This document shows, in pieces, positions 26,834 through 36,447 of a stretch of DNA of 64,000 bases (positions are counted from its first letter, which is position 1; every line of letters starts with the position of its first letter). The position numbers and the translations under genes are program-made. Source of the DNA: Dyadobacter frigoris (lineage in GTDB: Bacteria > Bacteroidota > Bacteroidia > Cytophagales > Spirosomataceae). The notes beneath the pieces are model-generated. The model saw only the letters and a program-made list of their open reading frames with translations, did not search any database and was not told the DNA's origin. The DNA is taken from NCBI RefSeq assembly GCF_005280585.1, contig NZ_SZVO01000014.1:62001-126000 (forward strand), written 5' to 3'.

Positions 26834-27181
26834 ATGGCTATAATGATAACCGATGAATGCATAAATTGTGGGGCGTGCGAGCCAGAGTGCCCCAATACGG
26901 CTATTTATGAAGGAGGTGTAGAATGGACTTGGGGGGATGGTACGAGTTTGGACGAGGTAGATTTTGGAGACGGCACCGTTATCAGCGGTAAAGAAAAACA
27001 GTCACCTGTTTCTGACGAATTCTATTATATAGTAACAGATAAATGTACCGAGTGTGTAGGCTTTCATGAAGAACCGCAATGCGCTGCCGTTTGCCCGGTG
27101 GATTGCTGCGTGCCTGATCCTGAAAATGAGGAAGAGGAAGAAACTTTACTGGCTAAAAAAGCTTGGATGCATGGTGAATAA
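26834..27181 (+). CDS. 4Fe-4S dicluster ferredoxin
   Basis: A 115-aa low-potential electron carrier. The first cluster motif is C-x2-C-x2-C-x3-CP (CINCGACEPECP), the second is C-x2-C-x8-C-x3-CP (starting CTECVGFHEEPQC). The x8 spacing is the YfhL/Alvin-type signature. An acidic insert (about residues 30-60, GDGTSLDEVDFGDGT) separates the two clusters, and the tail is acidic. Followed by a clear terminator. Confidence 0.93.
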   Translation: MAIMITDECINCGACEPECPNTAIYEGGVEWTWGDGTSLDEVDFGDGTVISGKEKQSPVSDEFYYIVTDKCTECVGFHEEPQCAAVCPVDCCVPDPENEEEEETLLAKKAWMHGE

Positions 27182-27205
27182 GCCATAATTACCAGTTAAT
27201 GCTTT

Positions 27206-27236
27206 AAAGACCCACTCAACAGTGGGTCTTTTTTTG
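27206..27236 (+). terminator. Terminator after ferredoxin gene
   Basis: An 11-bp stem (AAAGACCCACT / AGTGGGTCTTT) with loop CAAC, followed by a run of T, 24 bases beyond the stop codon. Confidence 0.9.
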
Positions 27237-27528
27237 TGCCCTGTTTTTTTTTAATAGTAAAATAATAATAAAATTTCTTAATTAATAGCTTGGACATTAT
27301 TTAATAAAATTTTGTAATAGTATGCAAATACAGAATAAATTAAAATTTATTAAAATGTAGATTTTGTTATAATTATGTTTTAATATTGATAAAAAAGAGT
27401 ACAAAAAAAGGAAAATTGACGATTTCATGATAAAAAATGACTATATTATTTGATAAATATAATTTTAGTACAATATTTGGTACGTAAATAATCAGTGAAA
27501 CTATTAAATACGTAAACAGAAGAAAATT
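27237..27528 (+). other. AT-rich leader of the porin-amtB operon
   Basis: About 290 bases of very AT-rich sequence between the ferredoxin terminator and the porin start codon, without a credible open frame. Long A and T runs could bend DNA. It presumably holds the nitrogen-responsive promoter of the porin-amtB pair, but I see no exact TTTG/TAnnTTTG pair and no sigma-54 (TGGCAC-N5-TTGC) site. Confidence 0.4.
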
Positions 27529-28779
27529 ATGAAAAAGGTCTATTGTACAGTATTATCTTTAATGATCCCCTTTTTGGGTTTTAGTAAGTCGGGTTTGGAT
27601 GAAGAGAAAAAAGCCAAAACAACAGAAACTAGCAAAATTGAGGAGGTAAAAGAAGAAGGTGAAGAAGGAAAAGGATCTTTTGCGTTTTCTGGTTATTTAG
27701 ATTCTTATTACATGGCCAACTTTAACAAGCCGGCTTCACGATCAAATCTTGGCCAGGCTAACGCTCGGGTTTTTGATATAAAATCCGGACAGTTTTCACT
27801 AGGACTTGTTCAGGCCAAAGCAGTTTACACCAATTCAAAGTCAGAAGCAGTTGTGGATCTGACGTTTGGGCCTAATGCGGATTTGGGTAACTATGGTAAC
27901 CTTCTGAGTCCTCTTAATTCATCAAAAACAGGAACCGCGCTTGCCATCAAACAAGCTTACTTTACTTACAAGTTTACTGATAAGTTCTCTATGACAGCGG
28001 GACAATTCGGAACGCATATCGGATATGAAGTAATTGATGCGCCTGCCAACTTTAACTACTCACTTTCAAACTTATTTAACAACGGGCCATTTTATCACAT
28101 GGGGGTTAAGGCAACTTACGCTTTCACTGATAAAGTTTCATTAATGGCTGGTGTAGTTAACAACGTAGATGGTTTGGGAGATAACAACCGCAAAAAGGGA
28201 ATTATTTCTCAGTTATTTATTTCACCTGTTACGGGCTGGAATGTCTATCTTAATTTTATCAATAGTAACGAAGCTAATCCGGGTTCTGACGGAGATTCAC
28301 CAAAAGCACATTACCGGGTATTCGATGTTACTTCAAGTTATCAGGTTACCCCAAAATTCCTTGTTGGAGTAAATGCAGCATTGGGTTCTCAAAAAGGAGA
28401 TTATCAGGGAGCAGGTGGTCCTGATAATTCCAAATCATGGGGTGGTGCAGCGATTTACTCGAATGTAGCCATCACAGATAATTTCGCAATCGGTGCGCGT
28501 TATGAATATTTTGATAACGATAATGGTGTTAGAGCCTTACTTGCTTATCCAAATGGAAAATTGGACGGTGCAACAGGTATTGGAACTCACGTAAATTCTG
28601 TAACTTTAACAGGTAACATTGGTCTTGCAGACGGACACATCCTTATCAAACCTGAGTTCCGTCTTGATGCTTATCCAAAAGCGAGCGGTACTAAGGAACA
28701 ACAATTTGAAGATTCCGATGGAAATTTCACTAAAAGCAGTCAGACAACGTTTGGAATTGCTTTCATTTATAAATTTTAA
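27529..28779 (+). CDS. Outer-membrane beta-barrel porin linked to ammonium transport
   Basis: A 416-aa outer-membrane porin. A signal peptide (MKKVYCTVLSLMIPFLGFS) is followed by a charged Glu/Lys-rich linker (about 20-48), then alternating amphipathic strands (GSFAFSGYLDSYYMANFN...) and a C-terminal aromatic residue (FGIAFIYKF), the barrel-insertion signal. It precedes amtB by 42 bases on the same strand. In Bacteroidota such a porin-AmtB pair is common, so the barrel probably admits ammonium or small nitrogen compounds to the periplasm. Confidence 0.85.
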   Translation: MKKVYCTVLSLMIPFLGFSKSGLDEEKKAKTTETSKIEEVKEEGEEGKGSFAFSGYLDSYYMANFNKPASRSNLGQANARVFDIKSGQFSLGLVQAKAVYTNSKSEAVVDLTFGPNADLGNYGNLLSPLNSSKTGTALAIKQAYFTYKFTDKFSMTAGQFGTHIGYEVIDAPANFNYSLSNLFNNGPFYHMGVKATYAFTDKVSLMAGVVNNVDGLGDNNRKKGIISQLFISPVTGWNVYLNFINSNEANPGSDGDSPKAHYRVFDVTSSYQVTPKFLVGVNAALGSQKGDYQGAGGPDNSKSWGGAAIYSNVAITDNFAIGARYEYFDNDNGVRALLAYPNGKLDGATGIGTHVNSVTLTGNIGLADGHILIKPEFRLDAYPKASGTKEQQFEDSDGNFTKSSQTTFGIAFIYKF

Positions 28780-28821
28780 TTCACCTTCTTAAATCAAAAC
28801 AATCGAAATCTCTACAAAACA

Positions 28822-30141
28822 ATGGAAAAACGTAATTATTTACCACTGATTATTTTACTGGTAATTGCTCTGCTGGGAGCTTTTGTTCCTAGCGTGCCTA
28901 CCAAAATTGTCACTGAGGGCTTAGATTCAGGCGATATCGCCTGGATGTTGGTATCATCCGCACTGGTACTGTTAATGACTCCCGGTTTAGCTTATTTCTA
29001 TGGAGGGATGGTTAATAACAAAAATGTTATCTCCACCATGCTTCAAAGCTTTATCGCGATGGGTGTCATTAGCGTTCTTTGGGTTGTAGTTGGTTTCAGT
29101 CTTGCTTTTGGTGAAGATGTTGGAGGCTTTATCGGTAACCCGACGACTCACTTTATGTTTAAAGGAGTGTTGGATGGTCCTGCTTTCGGAACAATTCCTT
29201 TCGCGTTATTTGCGATGTTCCAAATGAAATTCGCTGTCATTACACCTGCACTTATTACGGGTTCTATGGCTGAACGTGTTAATTTCCGCTCTTATGTACT
29301 TTTCATGATCCTGTTCTGCGTGTTCGTTTATGCACCGCTTGCTCACATGACATGGCATGCAGATGGTATCCTTTTCAAAATGGGTGTTCTTGACTTTGCG
29401 GGTGGAACTGTTGTACACATGTCTGCTGGCTGGGCTGCTTTGGCTGGCGCAATGTATCTGAAAAGACGTAAATCTGTACTTGAATCTCACGTATTGCCTC
29501 CTGCTAATATTCCTTACGTTCTTTTGGGAACTGGTTTACTTTGGTTCGGATGGTTCGGTTTCAACGCCGGTTCTGCTTTGACTGCTTCTCCTTTGGCTGT
29601 TTCCGCTTTCGCTGCTACTAACACGGCTGCCGGTGCTGCTGGTTTGGCTTGGGTATTGTTTGATGTTGCAAGGGGCAAAAAAGTTTCTGCTCTTGGATTC
29701 TGTATCGGTGCGGTTGTAGGTCTTGTGGCTATCACACCTGCTGCTGGTTTCGTAACGGTTCCTTCGTCTATCTTCATCGGTGCAGTTGCTGCATGTATCA
29801 GTAACTACGTTGCTCACCTTCGTACACGTTCAACTTTGGATGATACACTTGACGTGTTCCCTTGCCATGGTGTTGGTGGAATGGTTGGTATGTTGATGAC
29901 TGGTATTTTCGCAACAAGCGCAGTGAACCCATTGGTAACTGATCAAGGTCTTGCTTTCGGTGAAACTACACTTTTCATCAATCACGTGATTGCATTGGTA
30001 GGTGTATCTGTATTCGCTTTCGGAGGCTCATTCCTTCTTTTGAAAATCACAGACCTTATCTTGCCACTTCGTGTATCTGAAACTGACGAAAAAGTTGGTT
30101 TGGATATCAGTCAGCATGATGAGTTCCTTGTAGAAGCATAA
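28822..30141 (+). CDS. amtB: Ammonium transporter
   Basis: Amt/Rh-family channel, 439 aa with eleven or so membrane helices. Conserved segments are MTPGLAYFYGGMVNNKNV, WHADGILFKMGVLDFAGGTVVHMSAGWAAL (read in parts) with the first pore His, LLWFGWFGFNAGSAL, and CHGVGGMVGMLMTGIFA with the second pore His. The short cytoplasmic tail ends KVGLDISQHDEFLVEA. No glnK/PII gene follows, unlike the usual glnK-amtB arrangement. Confidence 0.96.
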   Translation: MEKRNYLPLIILLVIALLGAFVPSVPTKIVTEGLDSGDIAWMLVSSALVLLMTPGLAYFYGGMVNNKNVISTMLQSFIAMGVISVLWVVVGFSLAFGEDVGGFIGNPTTHFMFKGVLDGPAFGTIPFALFAMFQMKFAVITPALITGSMAERVNFRSYVLFMILFCVFVYAPLAHMTWHADGILFKMGVLDFAGGTVVHMSAGWAALAGAMYLKRRKSVLESHVLPPANIPYVLLGTGLLWFGWFGFNAGSALTASPLAVSAFAATNTAAGAAGLAWVLFDVARGKKVSALGFCIGAVVGLVAITPAAGFVTVPSSIFIGAVAACISNYVAHLRTRSTLDDTLDVFPCHGVGGMVGMLMTGIFATSAVNPLVTDQGLAFGETTLFINHVIALVGVSVFAFGGSFLLLKITDLILPLRVSETDEKVGLDISQHDEFLVEA

Positions 30142-30152
30142 GAATTCAAAAC

Positions 30153-30200
30153 TATACAAAGAACGACCGGCAGAATATTCTGCCGGTCGTTCTTTGTATA
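30153..30200. terminator. 48-bp perfect palindrome, bidirectional terminator
   Basis: A perfect 24+24 bp palindrome centred on AAT|ATT lies between the amtB stop (30141) and the convergent mtaB stop (30285). The stem carries CGACCGGCAG with flanking A/T runs, so it can terminate transcription from both sides. Confidence 0.85.
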
Positions 30201-30284
30201 GAAGGATTTGTAAAATAATCTTAACCTAAAACAGGAATTTAGAACTGAAATCCAGGAATGAAACCTGATTGCTAAAAGCTATTG

Positions 30285-31613
30285 TTAATGTGCAGGCTCA
30301 TAATGATCAGATTCCATTACTTCCATCAAACCTGACTCGTTAAGATTTACGTACTGGATTTCCTTTGTTTCGTTGATCAGCAAAGGATCGTATTTTACAG
30401 CAACACGAATATAGTTTTCGGTAAAGCCAAGCATTTGTCCGTTTTGAATTTCGTCTTCAAATAAAACAGTACCGGTTTTTCCAATCTGTGATTCATAAAA
30501 ATGTCTCTTTTTCTTTTCTGAAAGAATATGAAGCATTTTGGAGCGCTCTGCTCTTTCAGATTTTGGGACTACTGGTTTAATAGTCACCGCCAAAGTGTTT
30601 TCTCTTTCTGAATAGGTGAAAACGTGCAGATAGGAAATGTTCAGCTCATTCAGGAACTGATAACTTTCCAGAAATAATTCATACGTTTCTCCCGGATGGC
30701 CCACAATTACATCCACACCGATGCAACAATCAGGCATTAATGATTTTATTTTGGCTACTCTTTCCACGTACAATTCTCTGCGGTATCTCCGGCGCATCAG
30801 CGACAAAACCTTATTGGATCCCGATTGTAAAGGAATATGGAAGTGAGGAACAAAACGTTTCGACTGCGCTACAAATTCAATAACTTCATCTGTCAGCAAA
30901 TTAGGTTCGATAGAAGAAATCCTGAATCTTGATATTCCTTCCACTTCATCCAGTGCTTTGATCAGATCCAGAAACGTTTCTTTTTTCTCACCATTCTGAA
31001 TACCAAAATCTCCTATATTAACCCCCGTAAGTACGATTTCCTTCACGTCTCTTGCAGCAATATCGTTGGCAGCTTTAACAATATTGGCAATAGTATCTGA
31101 ACGACTTTTTCCGCGAGCCAGAGGAATTGTACAATAGGCACAAGGGTAGTCGCAACCATCCTGGACTTTCAGAAAAGTACGGGTGCGGTCGTTTAGCGAA
31201 TAAGAAGTATGGTATTCTACCGCATCTTCGATAGGAGAGGCAAGAATTTTAGCAGTTTGATTGACTGGTTCTTTTTCAAAAGTATCCAGCAATTCCACCA
31301 GACGGAATTTTTCTGCTGCACCCAAAACTGCATCAACGCCTGGAATTTCGGCGATTTCGGCAGGTTTTAGTTGAGCATAACAACCAATGATGGCGACATA
31401 CCCATCTGCATTTATTTTTTGGGCTTCGCGAACGATTTTACGGCATTTTTTATCCGCATTTTCCGTCACAGAGCATGTATTGATGATAAATATATCCGGC
31501 TTATCGTTGAATTCAACTTTGTAATAACCCTTATCTTCAAACATTCTCGCGATCGAAGAACTTTCAGAGTAATTAAGTTTGCAACCCAGCGTATAAAAAG
31601 CGACTTTTTTCAT
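30285..31613 (-). CDS. mtaB: tRNA N6-threonylcarbamoyladenosine (t6A37) methylthiotransferase
   Basis: Radical SAM enzyme that converts t6A37 to ms2t6A in ANN-decoding tRNAs. Length 442 aa. The N-terminal UPF0004 domain starts VAFYTLGCKLNYSES and includes INTCSVTENADKKCR; the radical SAM triad is DGCDYPCAYCTIP (C-x3-C-x2-C), followed by VLTGVNIGDFG and a C-terminal TRAM domain (VLFEDEIQNGQMLGFTENYIRV). The KLNYSES start and domain order favour MtaB over MiaB. Predicted promoter just upstream (31633-31665). Confidence 0.94.
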   Translation of the reverse strand: MKKVAFYTLGCKLNYSESSSIARMFEDKGYYKVEFNDKPDIFIINTCSVTENADKKCRKIVREAQKINADGYVAIIGCYAQLKPAEIAEIPGVDAVLGAAEKFRLVELLDTFEKEPVNQTAKILASPIEDAVEYHTSYSLNDRTRTFLKVQDGCDYPCAYCTIPLARGKSRSDTIANIVKAANDIAARDVKEIVLTGVNIGDFGIQNGEKKETFLDLIKALDEVEGISRFRISSIEPNLLTDEVIEFVAQSKRFVPHFHIPLQSGSNKVLSLMRRRYRRELYVERVAKIKSLMPDCCIGVDVIVGHPGETYELFLESYQFLNELNISYLHVFTYSERENTLAVTIKPVVPKSERAERSKMLHILSEKKKRHFYESQIGKTGTVLFEDEIQNGQMLGFTENYIRVAVKYDPLLINETKEIQYVNLNESGLMEVMESDHYEPAH

Positions 31614-31632
31614 AGTATTTACAATAAGACTG

Positions 31633-31665
31633 CAAAATTACACTTTTTCCGCTTAACGCTTCAAA
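31633..31665 (-). promoter_or_regulatory. Predicted Bacteroidota sigma-A promoter of mtaB
   Basis: On the minus strand TTTG (31665-31662) is followed after 21 bases by TAATTTTG (31640-31633), matching the TTTG / TAnnTTTG consensus of Bacteroidota. The start codon is 20 bases downstream, implying a very short leader. It overlaps the end of the preceding sulfatase gene. Confidence 0.5.
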
Positions 31666-33491
31666 TAATCACCAAAAGAAGCTTGTAAATAGGATTTTCC
31701 GTAGTCAACCTCTTCTGGTTTGAGATTCCCTGATTTCTCAGTAATGTTTCCCCCAATATTATCCCTGACAATAAATCCGTTGGGACGCATCCAGCCAAAA
31801 CCATTCATAAAGGCAAAATAAGCAAATGAAGTACGGTTTGTCATGAAAATGTCATTACTCCAGTTGAATGTTTTTGAAGGTAAATTCAATTGATTTAGTA
31901 AAGTCGCGGCCAAATCAGTTTGTGAACACAACGAGTCTATCGTAATATTCTTTTTTTTCAAAACTCCGCCAAGCCATAACATAGGAATATGAAACTCGTT
32001 GGGTTTCGAAGCTGGCTTTTCTGGTAAAGGATGGCCGTGATCCGCTAATATGACAATAAGCGTATTCTTCCACCAAGGTTTTGTTTTGGCATTTTTGATA
32101 AATTCGCCAATAGAAGCATCCGAGTAACGATGTGCATTGAGGAATAAATGTTCCTGGTCATTTCCCGGAATAACCGTTTTTACAGGAACTTCAAAAGGTT
32201 CGTGACTGCTGAGTGTAAAAAGTGTTGTAAAAAATGGCTGTTTTTTTTGATCAAGATCAGTTAGGAACTTATTCAAAACCACATGGTCGTGAGCACCCCA
32301 TTTAGAATTCATATCAGCCCCATTAAAAGCATTTTTGTCAACAATGGTGTTAAATCCCTGTTGTAAAAAATACGTTTTCATGTTGGCAAACTCAGTTTCT
32401 CCACCATAATAAAAGGATGTATTATAACCGAAATCTCTAAATTCCCTGGGCAGCGAAGGAAGAGAAACTGTTTTATTTGGTATTTTTATAATAGAAGTGG
32501 TCGGTTGCGCCGGATATCCGCTGAGTATTGCCACCATGCCTTTATCACTTCGGTTTCCGCTGGCGTACATATTTGTAAAAAGAATTCCTTCTTTTGTCAG
32601 CGCATCAAATTGTGGCGTGATACCAGGCACTCCATTTAATTTTTCAACGATTTTTGCTGTAAAACTTTCCCAGATAATAATGATAAGATTAACAGGCGCA
32701 TTGGTTGTGTCAATCAATTGTTCATGTTCTATTCCGTGATGATATAATGATGTTACCGTAGCTTTTGCTTTATCCTCAGGGAAATAATTGAATGGATTAT
32801 GTTTGTCAAATCCTTCATTGAGCAACGATCGGCTATAATTCCAGGGCACATTGACAGCCGCATAGTTGGCAAAACTTTTGTTGGAAAAATATACTGCACT
32901 TTCGTTCATTGGTGCTAACTGAAAACCCCCGCGAATTGGAATTACAAGTACGGCAGCCAGAAAAATGAAAAGTAATGCAGTGAAAACCGGTGATGATCCG
33001 GAGAAATATGGTATCGTCCTTTTTTGAATGGTAAATAAAATTTTGATAACCAGAACGAGAAGTAAAATCAATAAAACCAAAAGTGGGAAAACGGGCGCAG
33101 CACCCATGGAAGCAAAAGCTTCCTTGGGCGTTTTTAAATATATAAGTGATGTAGCGTCGATCCGGAAACCCCAGGCACGAAATAATTCCAGGTCAAAAAT
33201 AGTAAGCAAGACCATGAAAAATGCGACGATTGCGCTATACCAATGTAAGAAATTTTGATACCATTTCCACTTTATGCTGCTGGCTGCAATGAGCAGTGTA
33301 GGTATCATTAGAATATAACCCGAAAAAGAAATATCCATTCTTAATCCGTGCAATGCACTTTGGACAAGCAGGGCGCCGCCAAGATCAAGAGATTTTTTGA
33401 AATGGTAAATAAAAAAAATGATGCGGAAGAGTTGAAAGAACAATATCCAGCTCAACCCGTACAAGGCCAGAAATCGAATTCTTTTCAGCAT
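31653..33491 (-). CDS. LTA synthase-like membrane sulfatase (phosphoglycerol transferase family)
   Basis: A 612-aa alkaline-phosphatase-superfamily membrane protein. About five N-terminal helices (FLALYGLSWILFFQLF, GYILMIPTLLIAAS, IVAFFMVLLTIFDLEL, VFPLLVLLILLLVLVI, VFTALLFIFLAAVLV) precede a periplasmic sulfatase domain from about residue 265. Expected residues: IIIIWESFTAK (metal Glu), GNRSDKG with Ser315 in the nucleophile (Thr/Ser) position, WGAHDHVV and ILADHGHP. The ATG at 33491 is preferred over a TTG at 33518. In Gram-negative bacteria these enzymes move phosphoglycerol or phosphoethanolamine onto glycans or lipids, not teichoic acid. Confidence 0.86.
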   Translation of the reverse strand: MLKRIRFLALYGLSWILFFQLFRIIFFIYHFKKSLDLGGALLVQSALHGLRMDISFSGYILMIPTLLIAASSIKWKWYQNFLHWYSAIVAFFMVLLTIFDLELFRAWGFRIDATSLIYLKTPKEAFASMGAAPVFPLLVLLILLLVLVIKILFTIQKRTIPYFSGSSPVFTALLFIFLAAVLVIPIRGGFQLAPMNESAVYFSNKSFANYAAVNVPWNYSRSLLNEGFDKHNPFNYFPEDKAKATVTSLYHHGIEHEQLIDTTNAPVNLIIIIWESFTAKIVEKLNGVPGITPQFDALTKEGILFTNMYASGNRSDKGMVAILSGYPAQPTTSIIKIPNKTVSLPSLPREFRDFGYNTSFYYGGETEFANMKTYFLQQGFNTIVDKNAFNGADMNSKWGAHDHVVLNKFLTDLDQKKQPFFTTLFTLSSHEPFEVPVKTVIPGNDQEHLFLNAHRYSDASIGEFIKNAKTKPWWKNTLIVILADHGHPLPEKPASKPNEFHIPMLWLGGVLKKKNITIDSLCSQTDLAATLLNQLNLPSKTFNWSNDIFMTNRTSFAYFAFMNGFGWMRPNGFIVRDNIGGNITEKSGNLKPEEVDYGKSYLQASFGDYLKR

Positions 33492-33584
33492 GTTAGGGGA
33501 ATAAATTGCAAAAATCAAAAAAATATCTTGAATTTGACACTTGTTGTAACTTATAAAATGAAAAATCAGAAAAATTCATGCAGT

Positions 33585-33618
33585 TTTGATGCTTAGTATC
33601 CCGAAATAAATAATTTTG
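33585..33618 (+). promoter_or_regulatory. Predicted promoter of the GSIII gene
   Basis: TTTG at 33585-33588 and TAATTTTG at 33611-33618 with 22 bases between them match the Bacteroidota TTTG / TAnnTTTG consensus (spacing at the upper limit). The glutamine synthetase start codon lies 30 bases downstream. Confidence 0.5.
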
Positions 33619-33647
33619 GCAAGAAATACTATTAATTCACCATACTT

Positions 33648-35834
33648 ATGACATTTCGTTCCAAAGCGTTTGAGATTGCACTGAGCCGTGTTGCACCCGT
33701 TCTGACGCCACCTACCGAAAAGGTAGCTGACCTTTACGGCAGTAATACTTTTAGCGATGATGTGATGAGAACCTTACTCTCCCAGGAAGCTTATATTAAA
33801 ATTTCAAATGCGATTCGTTCAGGATCAACCATCGACAGAGAAGTTGCGGAAGAAGTTTCCGCGGCTATGAAATCATGGGCGATTTCCAAAGGAGCAACGC
33901 ATTATACACACTGGTTTCAACCGTTGACAGGAAGTACTGCTGAAAAACATGATTCTTTTTTTGATTTAACAATTGACGGAAAAGCCGTTGAGAAATTTAA
34001 AGGCAGTGCATTAGTACAACAGGAACCTGATGCCTCGTCGTTTCCTAGTGGCGGGTTGCGTGCTACTTTTGAAGCGCGGGGTTATACTGGCTGGGACCCA
34101 AGTTCTCCCGCTTTTCTGATGGATAATGGGGCAGGGGGAAAAACATTATGTATACCGTCTGTATTTATTTCTTACACGGGTGAAGCGCTTGATTATAAGG
34201 CGCCATTACTCCGGTCACTCGTGATGCTGGATAAAGCTGCGACATCGGTTTGTCAGTTTTTTAATCGTGATGTAGATAAAGTAACGCCGACGCTGGGTAT
34301 TGAGCAGGAATATTTTCTGGTTGATAAAGCTTTATATTACGCCCGTCCTGATTTGTTGATGACAGGAAGAACGGTTTTTGGCCATAGCCCTGCGCGCGGC
34401 CAGCAATTGGACGATCATTATTTCGGGTCCATTTCGCCGCGTGTGAATGCTTTTATGGTGGATTTTGAATTTGAAGCACTGAAACTTGGTATTCCGGTTC
34501 GGACAAGACATAATGAAGTAGCACCGGGACAATTTGAATGTGCACCAACTTTTGAAGAAGTTAACCTAGCCATCGACCATAATGCTTTGCTGATGGATCT
34601 GATGCAAAAAATCGGAGAGAAGCATAATTTTCAGGTTTTATTTCATGAGAAACCTTTTGCAGGAATAAACGGCAGCGGAAAACATAATAACTGGTCATTG
34701 TCAACAGATACAGGAATTAACTTACTGGCACCAACAACAAAGCCAAAAGAGAATCTACGCTTCCTGACATTTTTGCTTAATGTTGTAAAAGCGGTTCATG
34801 ATCACGCGGATTTGCTGCGTGCTTCTATTTCATCAGCAGGAAATGAACATCGTTTGGGAGCAAATGAGGCGCCGCCATCAATAGTTTCTGTATTTTTGGG
34901 TGGAGAACTGACCAATATGCTTGAAGAATTGGTTAGTAAGGGAGAAATTACACTTGAAAAAGGCGAAAACTTTTATTATAAGCTGGGTATTACAAGAATA
35001 CCTAACTTGCAACGAGATAATACAGACAGGAACAGAACTTCTCCTTTTTGTTTTACGGGGAATAAATTTGAATACAGGGCCGTTGGCAGTGCGTTAAACA
35101 GCGCTTCGCCTATGATTGTTTTGAATACAATTGTTGCTAATCAGCTGACTGAATTCAAACGGGAAATGGACGAAAGGCTTAATGCGGGAGAGGAAAAAAA
35201 GGTAGCGACAGTCACAATTCTTAAAAGATATTTTAAAGAATCAAAAAAAATACTGTTTGAAGGAAACGGTTATTCCGAGGAATGGGTTGAAGAGGCTAAA
35301 AGAAGAGGATTAAGTAATATCAGTGCGACGTATGATGCGCTTTATGCTTATGTTACTGAAAGTACAATTAAGGCATTTGAAAAAATGGGCGTGTTGTCTT
35401 CCAGAGAGTTACATGCCCGTTATGAAATTGAACTTGAAAATTATGTTAAGAAATTACAAATAGAATCAAGGGTAATAAGTGACCTGGCGTTAAATCACGT
35501 CGTATCAACGGTTGTCAAATACCAATTTAAACTGGCGCAGACGGCACGTGCGCTAACAGATCTGGAAATGCTGGAAGAAGCGGAACCGATCAAGGAAATA
35601 ATCAAGGATATTTCTTCACATGTGGTGGTCATTAAAAGGCTGGTTGGTGAAATGACAGAAAGCCGGAAGACGGCTAATAATGTTGAAGATTTATTTGAGC
35701 GCGCCCGTTTTTATGGTTCAACAGTAAAAGGATATTTTGATGAGATCAGATATCACGTGGATAAACTGGAATTGCTGATCGATGATGAAGACTGGCCACT
35801 TGCCAAATACAGGGAAATGCTATTTTTAGAATAA
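33648..35834 (+). CDS. glnN: Glutamine synthetase type III
   Basis: ATP-dependent ammonia assimilation onto glutamate by the long GSIII form, 728 aa, the normal length in Bacteroidota. Landmarks: the N-terminal GSIII-N region (SKGATHYTHWFQPLTGSTAEKHDSF read in parts), LGIEQEYFLVD (metal ligands), FEFEALKLGIP...EVAPGQFECAP, NGSGKHNNWS (His of the active site), and SSAGNEHRLGANEAPP. The C-terminal helical extension (about 580-728) is typical of GSIII. It precedes an acidic protein and a convergent GSII gene. Confidence 0.95.
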   Translation: MTFRSKAFEIALSRVAPVLTPPTEKVADLYGSNTFSDDVMRTLLSQEAYIKISNAIRSGSTIDREVAEEVSAAMKSWAISKGATHYTHWFQPLTGSTAEKHDSFFDLTIDGKAVEKFKGSALVQQEPDASSFPSGGLRATFEARGYTGWDPSSPAFLMDNGAGGKTLCIPSVFISYTGEALDYKAPLLRSLVMLDKAATSVCQFFNRDVDKVTPTLGIEQEYFLVDKALYYARPDLLMTGRTVFGHSPARGQQLDDHYFGSISPRVNAFMVDFEFEALKLGIPVRTRHNEVAPGQFECAPTFEEVNLAIDHNALLMDLMQKIGEKHNFQVLFHEKPFAGINGSGKHNNWSLSTDTGINLLAPTTKPKENLRFLTFLLNVVKAVHDHADLLRASISSAGNEHRLGANEAPPSIVSVFLGGELTNMLEELVSKGEITLEKGENFYYKLGITRIPNLQRDNTDRNRTSPFCFTGNKFEYRAVGSALNSASPMIVLNTIVANQLTEFKREMDERLNAGEEKKVATVTILKRYFKESKKILFEGNGYSEEWVEEAKRRGLSNISATYDALYAYVTESTIKAFEKMGVLSSRELHARYEIELENYVKKLQIESRVISDLALNHVVSTVVKYQFKLAQTARALTDLEMLEEAEPIKEIIKDISSHVVVIKRLVGEMTESRKTANNVEDLFERARFYGSTVKGYFDEIRYHVDKLELLIDDEDWPLAKYREMLFLE

Positions 35835-35876
35835 TTATTTTTACCATTGCTTTAAAACAATAATCAAATCAAAACT

Positions 35877-36428
35877 ATGAATCCGGGATTCGATCCAGAA
35901 GAAATTGCACAGCTTAAACGGGAATGTAAAGCTGAACGATTGAACTTTGTGTATGTGACAGACGAGTTCGAAGACGATGAAGAAGAAAATAACGAACATG
36001 CCCACGTTCAGTTTGTAGGTTCTTACAAAGATAAAGAGGTGGTTTATGACTTGTTAATTTATACTTTAAGATTACACCATTCCACTTTGGTGTATGATGC
36101 GGCTTTGGAAAGATTAAAGCTCCAGATGCCAGACTATATTTCTCCTGATGAAAGAGGAGAGAATGATGTGGTGGATTTTGATAAGGACGAAGAAGCTGAA
36201 ATTCTGCTTACTGAATTTATTGAAGAAATTGAGGAAAACGAAGAAATATCGGTTCGCGAGCATGTTGAGGTTGACGATAAATTTGATTACGGAATCGGTC
36301 TGGAAGTTGGATTGAATAAAACTGAAATAAATGATAAAATCATTAATGATTTTATCATTCGTTACAATTCAGGACGTTTGCAGCTTGATCCGAATGTTTA
36401 TTCTTTTTCGACTGAGGATGAAGAATAA
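35877..36428 (+). CDS. Acidic protein of unknown function
   Basis: A 183-aa soluble protein, strongly acidic (for example EDDEEENNEHAH, DFDKDEEAEILLTEFIEEIEENEE). I do not recognise the family. It begins MNPGFDPEEIAQLKRECKAE, has a beta-rich middle (HVQFVGSYKDKEVVYDLLIYTLRLHH) and ends in another acidic patch. It lies 42 bases after glnN on the same strand and is followed by a terminator, so it is probably co-transcribed with GSIII and could relate to nitrogen control; this is inference from position only. Confidence 0.75.
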   Translation: MNPGFDPEEIAQLKRECKAERLNFVYVTDEFEDDEEENNEHAHVQFVGSYKDKEVVYDLLIYTLRLHHSTLVYDAALERLKLQMPDYISPDERGENDVVDFDKDEEAEILLTEFIEEIEENEEISVREHVEVDDKFDYGIGLEVGLNKTEINDKIINDFIIRYNSGRLQLDPNVYSFSTEDEE

Positions 36429-36447
36429 TTTCGTTTGAATAATATCA

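Noticed and set aside
27237..27528. Sigma-54 promoter before the porin-amtB genes
   Set aside because: No TGGCAC-N5-TTGC sequence could be found.
29514..29817. Two overlapping open frames opposite amtB
   Set aside because: Low-complexity, no start context, and fully inside a well-supported transporter gene.
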